Source: a virus. From it: 20,927 bases of DNA. Under the pieces are notes generated by a model that worked only from the letters and a program-made list of their open reading frames with translations, made no database searches and was not told the origin of the DNA. This document shows, piece after piece, positions 1-5,270 of the stretch. The DNA lies in IMG/VR virus record IMGVR_UViG_3300007504_000082, positions 1-20,927 of that record. The stretch is one strand, 5' to 3'. Position 1 is the first letter of the stretch. Every line of letters starts with the position of its first letter. The translations under genes were made by a program, and so were the position numbers.

Positions 1-1
1 T

Positions 2-1207
2 AATGGAAAAGAAATAACTCCTGAGAATAGAGGAGAGTTTTGGTTAGCCGTACACGGAGCTAATATGTATGGGAATGATAAAGTATCTTTAGAAGATAGA
101 GTTAAATGGGTTAATGATAATGAACAGTGGATAGTTAATTGTGCTCAAGACCCTTTTAGACATAGAGAATGGGAAGACGCTTCTAATGCTTTTCAATTCT
201 TAGCGTGGTGTGATGAGTGGAGAAGATACCAAGCTAGAGGAATAAACGAAAAGTTTATATCTCATTTACCTGTTAATGTTGATGGGAGTTGTAATGGTCT
301 TCAATTATATTCTTTAATGTTAAGAGATAGTGTTGCGGGTAAGTTAGTTAATTTACTTCCGTCAGATACACCTCAAGACATTTATCAATTAGTTGCTAAT
401 GCTGTTAATGAAAAGTTAAAAGTACACGCTTCAGAAGATAGACCTTATGCTCAGCAGTGGTTAGATTATGGAGTTAAGCGTTCTACTACTAAACGAAGTA
501 TTATGACAATTTGTTATGGCTCAACAAGATACTCTTGTACGGACTTTGTAATAGAAGATTTAACCAAGAGACAAGATAAAGGCGAACACCACCCTTTTGT
601 TAATGATTTATTTAGACCTGCTTCTTATTTGGCTAGTGTCATTTGGGATAGCATAGGGGATAATTTAAAATCAGCTAGAGTGGGTATGAAGTATCTTCAG
701 GAGATAGCTAAGATTGTTTCAAAAGAACAATTACCTATACACTGGGTCACACCAGTAGGATTTCCAGTTTATCAATCCTATCCTGAAATGAAGTCTAAAA
801 GAGTTAAAGCTATGCTTATGGGAGAAGTTATAAAACCCCGTATCAATGCTGAGACTGATAAGACAGATAAATTGCGTATGTCAAATGGAGTAGCTCCTAA
901 CGTAGTTCACTCCGTAGATTCCGCAGGTATGATTAAGACTGTTAATTTTGCTCATAAAAACGGAGTTAAGAATTTCTGTAATGTGCACGACAGCTTTGGT
1001 ACAACTGCGGGTGATGTAGAAATGTTAAATAAAAGTATAAGAGAAGCCTTTATTGATATGTTTTCTAATCACGACATACTAGAGAAGTTCAGGCAAGATG
1101 TTGAGAAACAATTACCTGATAAATTGAAGGCTAAATTACCTGAAGTCCCTCAAAAAGGTGATTTAGATATAAATAAACTGAGGGAAAGTAAGTTCTTTTT
1201 TGCGTAA
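2..1207 (+). CDS. T7-like single-subunit DNA-dependent RNA polymerase, C-terminal part (5' truncated by window edge)
   Basis: Phage-encoded single-subunit RNA polymerase that transcribes the middle and late phage genes. The reading frame is open from base 2, so the true start lies upstream of the window. The polymerase palm and fingers are visible. The DGSCNG motif has its Asp at 281-283 (T7 Asp537). TTKRSIM has its Lys at 491-493 (T7 Lys631), followed eight residues later by the Tyr at 515-517 (T7 Tyr639, which selects rNTPs). HDSFGT has its His and Asp at 986-991 (T7 His811/Asp812). The protein ends in FFFA, close to the aromatic-Ala C-terminus of T7 RNA polymerase, which contributes to the active site. 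All catalytic residues in the visible part are intact. The 46-base gap downstream carries a palindromic element that may be one of this enzyme's own promoters. Identification is very secure; only the N-terminal promoter-recognition part is missing from view. Confidence 0.97.
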   Translation, partial: NGKEITPENRGEFWLAVHGANMYGNDKVSLEDRVKWVNDNEQWIVNCAQDPFRHREWEDASNAFQFLAWCDEWRRYQARGINEKFISHLPVNVDGSCNGLQLYSLMLRDSVAGKLVNLLPSDTPQDIYQLVANAVNEKLKVHASEDRPYAQQWLDYGVKRSTTKRSIMTICYGSTRYSCTDFVIEDLTKRQDKGEHHPFVNDLFRPASYLASVIWDSIGDNLKSARVGMKYLQEIAKIVSKEQLPIHWVTPVGFPVYQSYPEMKSKRVKAMLMGEVIKPRINAETDKTDKLRMSNGVAPNVVHSVDSAGMIKTVNFAHKNGVKNFCNVHDSFGTTAGDVEMLNKSIREAFIDMFSNHDILEKFRQDVEKQLPDKLKAKLPEVPQKGDLDINKLRESKFFFA

Positions 1208-1213
1208 GAGCAT

Positions 1214-1237
1214 TAAAGTACCCGTACTTAGAACAAT
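1214..1237 (+). promoter_or_regulatory. Palindromic promoter-like element, copy 1 (before SSB)
   Basis: The gap between RNA polymerase and SSB holds the perfect inverted repeat AAGTACCCGTACTT (1216-1229), followed by AGAACAAT. A closely similar sequence, differing at a few positions and by one indel, occurs only once more in a gene gap, at 12359-12381. Shared skeleton: TAAAGT-R-CCCGT, then a short spacer, then TAGAA-S-AAT. In T7 the equivalent positions carry phage promoters phi2.5 and phi6.5. The call as a phage RNA polymerase promoter is an inference; a short RNA hairpin with another role is the alternative. A good ribosome binding site (GAGGAG) follows at 1244-1249. Confidence 0.5.
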
Positions 1238-1254
1238 AAAACAGAGGAGACAAA

Positions 1255-1872
1255 ATGGCGAAGAATAATAACGTCAAGGTAGTATCACCAGTTGGAGTTT
1301 CGCAATATGCGTGGCTAACGACACCTGATACTCGTTTTGATGAGACTGGTCATTATAAGACTAATCTTATTATAAACGCTAAAGAAGCTCAGTCATTGAA
1401 AGCTCAAATTGATGCTGAGATAAAGAAAAGTGTTGCTCTTGCTAAAGAGAAGGCTAAAGGAAAAGCTATTAAAGAAGCTCCTCGTCCTTATGATGATGAA
1501 ATGATTGATGGTAAAGCATCAGGAAATGTCATTTTTAAATTTAAGACGAAGGCAAAAATTATAGCTAAAGACGGAAAGGTTATACCTAATAGAGTTGCAT
1601 TATTTGATAGTGCAGGGAAACCTATGATTGACGCTAATGTTTGGTCAGGCAGTGAAATGAAAGTATCAGCAGAATTGATACCTTATTACACAGCTATGGC
1701 AGGAGCAGGTGTGTCAATGAGACTAAGAGCAGTTCAAGTAACTAAGTTAGTTGAAGGTGGCTCTAGTAATGCTAAAGGTTATGGCTTTGAAAAAGTTAAA
1801 GATGGCTATGAACAACCTGAAGCAGTAGCAGTAGAAGAAAATGTATCGCAGGAAACTTCGGCTGACTTCTAA
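1255..1872 (+). CDS. Single-stranded DNA-binding protein (T7 gp2.5-like)
   Basis: Replication ssDNA-binding protein of the T7 gp2.5 type. It coats ssDNA at the fork and contacts the polymerase and helicase. It has 205 residues (T7 gp2.5 has 232), an OB-fold-type body beginning MAKNNNVKVVSPVGVSQYAW, a Lys-rich middle, and an acidic tail ending ...VSQETSADF. The terminal Phe after acidic residues is the hallmark of gp2.5; in T7 this tail binds basic patches on the DNA polymerase. Position directly after the RNA polymerase gene and before endonuclease I matches T7. The start has a strong ribosome binding site (GAGGAG, about 5 bases upstream). The last 32 bases overlap the next gene in another frame. 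Sequence similarity within this family is low, so the assignment rests on context, length and tail together. Confidence 0.88.
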   Translation: MAKNNNVKVVSPVGVSQYAWLTTPDTRFDETGHYKTNLIINAKEAQSLKAQIDAEIKKSVALAKEKAKGKAIKEAPRPYDDEMIDGKASGNVIFKFKTKAKIIAKDGKVIPNRVALFDSAGKPMIDANVWSGSEMKVSAELIPYYTAMAGAGVSMRLRAVQVTKLVEGGSSNAKGYGFEKVKDGYEQPEAVAVEENVSQETSADF

Positions 1873-2248
1873 ACAAGTCGGAATACGATACGGATTTCGT
1901 TCAGGCTTAGAAGAGTCTGTAGCGAAAGAGCTAAAAGATAATCGTGTAGTGTATGAATTTGAAAAGACTAAGTTGAAATATACTAAGCCTCAAAAGATTC
2001 ATACCTATACGCCTGATTTTCATTTAACGAAGAAAAAAATTTTTATAGAAACAAAAGGATTATTTACTACTCAAGATAGACAGAAAATGAAATTGATTAG
2101 GGAGCAATACCCTAATTTAGATATTAGATTTATATTTTCTAATTCAAGAGCTAGGATAAGTAAGAAATCAAAAACAACTTATGGAATGTGGTGCGAAAGA
2201 TACGGATATGAATATGCCGATAAACACGTTCCGAAGGATTGGCTATGA
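1841..2248 (+). CDS. Endonuclease I / Holliday junction resolvase (T7 gp3-like)
   Basis: Structure-selective endonuclease that resolves branched replication intermediates and helps degrade host DNA. It has 135 residues (T7 gp3 has 149). The catalytic set of T7 gp3 is fully present: FRSGLE with Glu24 (T7 Glu20), Glu39 (T7 Glu35), TYTPDF with Asp59 (T7 Asp55), and IETKG with Glu70 and Lys72 (T7 Glu65, Lys67). The motif TYG.WCE near residue 117 also matches. The ATG at 1841 lies inside the 3' end of the SSB gene, giving a 32-base overlap in another frame. There is no in-frame ATG between it and the conserved FRSGLE block, so this start is accepted. The upstream Shine-Dalgarno is weak (AGAAGAAA), suggesting coupling to SSB translation. 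The stop overlaps the next ATG (ATGA). Confidence 0.95.
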   Translation: MYRRKLRLTSKQVGIRYGFRSGLEESVAKELKDNRVVYEFEKTKLKYTKPQKIHTYTPDFHLTKKKIFIETKGLFTTQDRQKMKLIREQYPNLDIRFIFSNSRARISKKSKTTYGMWCERYGYEYADKHVPKDWL

Positions 2249-2412
2249 TAGGTAGAGTAATTTATAAACAAGAGAGTGTGCAATACTATTCAGAATCAAA
2301 AGATGAATGGATTGATGTAGATACTATGGACGAACAACATTGTCGTAATGCTCTTAAAAAAATTATTAGAAAGTATGGAGTGATAAATGAGCAATATAAG
2401 AAAAGAAACTAA
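2245..2412 (+). CDS. Small hypothetical protein (55 aa) between resolvase and amidase
   Basis: Unrecognised 55-residue protein, starting at the ATG that overlaps the endonuclease stop (ATGA) and running to TAA at 2410-2412. It begins MIGRVIYKQESVQYYSES and ends in a basic stretch, ...KKIIRKYGVINEQYKKRN. There is no membrane segment and no recognisable motif; the middle is acidic (DEWIDVDTMDE) and the C-terminal third is basic. It overlaps the start of the amidase-like gene by 26 bases in another frame. The stop/start coupling at its 5' end and the lack of any other coding frame over 2249-2386 support it being real. Function unknown. Confidence 0.7.
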   Translation: MIGRVIYKQESVQYYSESKDEWIDVDTMDEQHCRNALKKIIRKYGVINEQYKKRN

Positions 2413-2812
2413 ATATATTGTTATTCATTCTTCAGAAACTAATCCGACACAGAATTTTGACGTAAAGGATATTGACATACAGCACAGAAAAGAAGGTTTG
2501 TTCTCTTGTGCATTTCACAAAGTTATTACTAGAAAAGGTGAAGTGCAAGATGGAAGAGACATACAAATCGCAGGTGCTCACGTTGATAGTAATGTTAAAT
2601 TGTCAAATAAAAATTCTATTGGTATTTGTCTAATCGGTGGACAGACAATAGATGGTAAGCCCGATTGTAATTTTACTTTTAAGCAATACGAAGCTCTTTT
2701 AGAGTTAATTCGTGATTTAAAAAAAGATTATAAAGAGGTTCAGATAGTTGGTCATAGAGATATGACTGACTCCTTATCTCCGCATTTTAACGTAAGTGAA
2801 TTGCTGAGATAG
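2387..2812 (+). CDS. T7 lysozyme-like amidase (gp3.5 family) with substituted active site
   Basis: Homologue of T7 gp3.5, a zinc N-acetylmuramoyl-L-alanine amidase that also binds and inhibits T7 RNA polymerase. It has 141 residues (T7 has 151). The fold is clear: IVIHSS with His14 (T7 zinc ligand His17), GRD at 56-58, NSIGICLIGG at 76-85, and GHRD with His123 (T7 His122). A gap-free alignment of the T7 stretch His17-His47 puts Phe43 where T7 has catalytic Tyr46. At the C-terminal motif, Ser129 replaces catalytic Lys128 and Ser131 replaces zinc ligand Cys130. Two of three zinc ligands and neither Tyr nor Lys remain, so amidase activity is doubtful. A regulatory role on the upstream RNA polymerase is the natural alternative. 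The start has GGAG six bases upstream. Family call is secure; loss of activity is inferred. Confidence 0.92.
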   Translation: MSNIRKETKYIVIHSSETNPTQNFDVKDIDIQHRKEGLFSCAFHKVITRKGEVQDGRDIQIAGAHVDSNVKLSNKNSIGICLIGGQTIDGKPDCNFTFKQYEALLELIRDLKKDYKEVQIVGHRDMTDSLSPHFNVSELLR

Positions 2813-2813
2813 T

Positions 2814-2843
2814 TTGTTTGTACCCCTTGAGGGAGTATATAAT
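2814..2843 (+). promoter_or_regulatory. Possible sigma70-type promoter before primase/helicase
   Basis: A perfect TATAAT at 2838-2843 is preceded, after an 18-base spacer, by TTGTTT at 2814-2819, a partial match to TTGACA. This would start transcription near 2850. The same TATAAT lies inside a short hairpin of the structured-RNA candidate at 2823-2897, and the region is AT-rich, so the match may be chance. Confidence 0.25.
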
Positions 2844-2897
2844 ACTCAACGGAAAATCTTAAATGATTGGAATTGTGAGGCTAAAGCTCTCAAGGGG
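2823..2897 (+). ncRNA. Candidate structured RNA / cis-regulatory element or RNase III site before primase/helicase
   Basis: The 108-base gap between the amidase-like gene and primase/helicase contains two distant complementary arms. CCCCTTGAGGG (2823-2833) pairs with CTCTCAAGGGG (2887-2897) over 11 bp with one G-U. Inside is a 5-bp hairpin, AGTAT-ATA-ATACT (2834-2846), and a weak AATC/GATT hairpin around 2855-2869, so the RNA could form a branched, three-way-junction-like fold. The downstream helicase start at 2921 has no good Shine-Dalgarno, and a 14-codon frame (2863-2907) lies within the element. Possible roles are control of helicase translation, an mRNA processing site like the RNase III sites of T7 (R3.8 is nearby in T7), or a novel ncRNA. 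It does not match the group I intron core I know. Confidence 0.45.
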
Positions 2898-2920
2898 AAA
2901 TATTTAACAGAAAAATTTTT

Positions 2921-4513
2921 ATGGAAAAACAGGAAAGCAACTTTTTATATCACACGCCCTGCAATAATTGCGGTTCGTCAGACGCTAATTCAGTTTATGA
3001 TGATGGACACACTTATTGTTTCTCGTGTAACACAACAACAAGAGGAAATGATTTGACACAACCAAAAGAAAAAACAAGTAGTGAATTTATTAGTGGCACA
3101 GCAGTACCTTTAATTAAAAGAAAAATAGATTTAGATACTGCAAGAAAATTTAATTATCAAATGGGAGCTTGGTTTGGAAGACCAGTTCAGATAGCTAATT
3201 ACTATGATAAAGATAAAAATTTAGTTGCACAAAAATTAAGAAACCCTGACAAAACTTTTCAATGGTTAGGAGACGCAAGACAGTCAGGTTTATTTGGACA
3301 ACACCTTTGGAGAGATAAAGGTAAGATGATAATAATTACAGAAGGCGAGATAGATTGCCTTAGCGTTTCTCATATCAACCAAAATAAATTTCCAGTAGTA
3401 AGTGTAAAGAGTGGAGCTCAAGGAGCTAAGAAAGATATTCAAAGAGAGCTAGAGTGGCTTGAAGGATTTGATTCAGTAGTGTTAATGTTTGACCAAGATG
3501 AACAAGGTAAACAAGGAGCTATTGAATGTGCTAAATTATTCTCACCTAATAAAGCTAAGATATGTAGTCTTCCTTTAAAAGATGCTAATGAAATGTTAGT
3601 TGCAGGTAAGACTAGAGAATTAATAGATTGTTTATGGTCTAGTAAAGCATACAGACCTGATGGAATAGTTTTAGGTGCAGACCTATGGAATGAAATTAAA
3701 AAAGAAGATACTTATGTAACAGTTCCTTATCCTTTTGAGTGTTTAAATACTAAGACACACGGATTGAGAAAAGGAGAATTAGTTACTGTTACAGCAGGTA
3801 CAGGAATTGGTAAAAGTTCTTTTTGTAGACACGTTGCATTACATTTATTAGAAAAAGATTTTAGCGTAGGTTATATTGCACTAGAAGAAAGTGTTAAACG
3901 TAGTGCTCTTGGAATTATGGGAGTGTCTATAAAGAAACCTTTACATTTAACACGAGAAGGGACAGATGAGAAGGAACTCAATAAAACTTTTAAAGCAACA
4001 GTTGGTAACGGGAAATTTTATCTCTACAATCATTTTGGTAGCACTCTTGCTGATAATCTATTATCAAAAATAAGATATTTAGCTAAGGCTTGTGGTGTAG
4101 ACTTTGTAATATTAGACCATTTACATATGGCTCTATCATCTATTGGTGATGAACATACTAATGATGAAAGAAAACTAATTGATTATACTGTTTCTAAACT
4201 AAGAACATTAGTGGAAGAGACTGGTATAGGATTAATATTAGTTAGTCATTTAAGAAGGTCTGAGGGAGACAAAGGCTTTGAAGATGGTAAGAGTGTAGGA
4301 TTAAATGCTCTTAGAGGTAGTCAAAGTATTGCTCAACTATCCGATATAATAATTGGAATGAATAGAAATTTACAAGCTGATAATAATATTGCTCAAGTAA
4401 ATATATTAAAGAATAGATTTTCAGGTGAAACTGGAAAGGCTTGTAACCTTTATTATGATTTAAAGACTGGCTGTTTAAGTGAAGTTAAAGGAGAATTGTC
4501 TGATGAGTTTTGA
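2921..4513 (+). CDS. Bifunctional DNA primase/helicase (T7 gp4-like)
   Basis: Replicative primase-helicase: it unwinds the fork as a ring and makes RNA primers. It has 530 residues (T7 gp4A has 566). The N-terminal zinc-binding domain has Cys14, Cys17, Cys33 and Cys36, with FLYHTPCNNCGSSD very like T7. A TOPRIM primase core follows (ITEGEID about 142-148, MFDQDEQG about 189-196). The RecA-like helicase has Walker A GTGIGKS (293-299, Lys298) and Walker B VILDH (Asp399). The C-terminus is ...KGELSDEF, an acidic tail ending in Phe; in T7 such a tail contacts DNA polymerase. The ATG at 2921 is chosen because the zinc domain starts straight after it. No obvious internal start equivalent to T7 gp4B is seen. 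No strong Shine-Dalgarno precedes it; see the structured element upstream. Confidence 0.97.
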   Translation: MEKQESNFLYHTPCNNCGSSDANSVYDDGHTYCFSCNTTTRGNDLTQPKEKTSSEFISGTAVPLIKRKIDLDTARKFNYQMGAWFGRPVQIANYYDKDKNLVAQKLRNPDKTFQWLGDARQSGLFGQHLWRDKGKMIIITEGEIDCLSVSHINQNKFPVVSVKSGAQGAKKDIQRELEWLEGFDSVVLMFDQDEQGKQGAIECAKLFSPNKAKICSLPLKDANEMLVAGKTRELIDCLWSSKAYRPDGIVLGADLWNEIKKEDTYVTVPYPFECLNTKTHGLRKGELVTVTAGTGIGKSSFCRHVALHLLEKDFSVGYIALEESVKRSALGIMGVSIKKPLHLTREGTDEKELNKTFKATVGNGKFYLYNHFGSTLADNLLSKIRYLAKACGVDFVILDHLHMALSSIGDEHTNDERKLIDYTVSKLRTLVEETGIGLILVSHLRRSEGDKGFEDGKSVGLNALRGSQSIAQLSDIIIGMNRNLQADNNIAQVNILKNRFSGETGKACNLYYDLKTGCLSEVKGELSDEF

Positions 4514-4724
4514 TAAAGTTTTTAAACATAGAAGACAATCTATACAGTGGACTGCTTATGTTTTAGAAGCTGTAGGCAAAGCTAAAAAATATCAAAGACC
4601 AGTTACTTTAGATGTAGCTAAAGAAACTTCAGCTCTTATGTTAGAAGATGCTCTTTTAAATTTAGCTATGAATGGAGAAAATGCGGCGTGGAGAGTAGAA
4701 GTTAAACTACATACATTACAATGA
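4503..4724 (+). CDS. Small hypothetical protein (73 aa) after helicase
   Basis: Unrecognised 73-residue soluble protein, beginning MSFDKVFKHRRQSIQWTAY. The start at 4503 is preferred over an in-frame ATG at 4479 because AAAGGAG sits about nine bases upstream and the result overlaps the helicase stop by only 11 bases. The sequence is helical in character (VLEAVGKAKKYQRP, ETSALMLEDALLNLAMNG) with a basic N-terminus. No catalytic motif is visible. Its stop overlaps the next ATG by three bases (ATGA). Codon use resembles its neighbours. Function unknown. Confidence 0.75.
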   Translation: MSFDKVFKHRRQSIQWTAYVLEAVGKAKKYQRPVTLDVAKETSALMLEDALLNLAMNGENAAWRVEVKLHTLQ

Positions 4725-4807
4725 AAAATTTTCCATATAATATAAACATAATGGCGATGTTTGTTTTTATAGTATTGTATTTATTAATAGTGGAGATAAT
4801 ATTTTAA
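4721..4807 (+). CDS. Single-helix membrane micropeptide (28 aa)
   Basis: Twenty-eight codons from an ATG overlapping the upstream stop (ATGA) to TAA immediately before the next ATG at 4808. The peptide starts MKNFPYNINI and continues as an unbroken hydrophobic helix (residues 10-28, MAMFVFIVLYLLIVEIIF) with a single Glu near the end. The exact tiling of start and stop against both neighbours, with no spare bases, supports translation. Such peptides in phages can affect membrane or lysis functions, but there is no direct evidence for a role here. Confidence 0.55.
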   Translation: MKNFPYNINIMAMFVFIVLYLLIVEIIF

Positions 4808-5086
4808 ATGAAAAAGAAACCTAGTGAACCACTTATAATTGGCGGAAAAAGATATTACAAATATAAAATTATTTGGGAAGATATTGTTGGTGATTCAACT
4901 TTAGCAACTGAAAATGAATTTAGTAAGATGACTTGTGCTGATGTGCATACTGAGTGTTGGATATTTAATAAGACACCTGATTATGTTTATTCTTTTGCAA
5001 GTTATTTTACAGAAAATGGAGAGATAGAATTTGGTGATAGAAATATCTATCCTCGCAGTGTTATTAAAAGTATGAAGAGGATATAA
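4808..5086 (+). CDS. Conserved-looking phage hypothetical protein (92 aa)
   Basis: Unrecognised 92-residue protein. It is rich in aromatic and charged residues (YYKYKIIWEDIVGDS about 16-30, MTCADVHTECWIF about 41-53, and a C-terminal FGDRNIYPRSVIKSMKRI). It looks like a compact alpha/beta domain; no signal peptide or membrane helix. The ATG follows the preceding TAA directly, and the stop is one base before the next ATG. Position among replication genes suggests an early or middle gene product. Function unknown. Confidence 0.75.
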   Translation: MKKKPSEPLIIGGKRYYKYKIIWEDIVGDSTLATENEFSKMTCADVHTECWIFNKTPDYVYSFASYFTENGEIEFGDRNIYPRSVIKSMKRI

Positions 5087-5087
5087 T

Positions 5088-5270
5088 ATGTCAGACTATC
5101 AAAAATTATTAGAAATGTGGAGAGATGAAAAACAAAAGCGACAAAAACTTGAAACAGAAAATAATAAATTAAAAGAAGATTTGAAGACAGAAAAGTTAGA
5201 TAGAGAATATGACAAATCAGTACACACACAAGAAATAGAAGATTTAATGAAAGGTAAATTTAAAAAATGA
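5088..5270 (+). CDS. Small coiled-coil hypothetical protein (60 aa)
   Basis: A 60-residue, highly charged protein that reads as one long helix with a probable coiled coil (residues about 5-40: LLEMWRDEKQKRQKLE followed by NNKLKEDLKTEKL). There are no cysteines or prolines. GAGGAT lies about seven bases before the ATG. The end overlaps the DNA polymerase start by four bases (ATGA), implying coupled translation. It could be a small replication accessory or dimerising regulator; nothing in the sequence decides this. Confidence 0.7.
   Translation: MSDYQKLLEMWRDEKQKRQKLETENNKLKEDLKTEKLDREYDKSVHTQEIEDLMKGKFKK

Noticed and set aside
2823-2897. Group I intron remnant
   Set aside because: I do not see the conserved P, Q, R and S core elements, the gap is too short, and neither flanking gene is interrupted.
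2814-3056. Open frame overlapping the structured gap and the helicase start
   Set aside because: It has no ribosome binding site and no sensible protein, and covers the zinc domain of primase/helicase in another frame.
4479-4502. Upstream ATG for the 73-aa protein after helicase
   Set aside because: The ribosome binding site AAAGGAG lies downstream of it and serves the ATG at 4503.
5047-5229. Minus-strand open frame rich in Leu/Phe/Ile
   Set aside because: It is the reverse of A-rich Lys/Glu coding sequence of two small + strand genes. All other genes are on the + strand.
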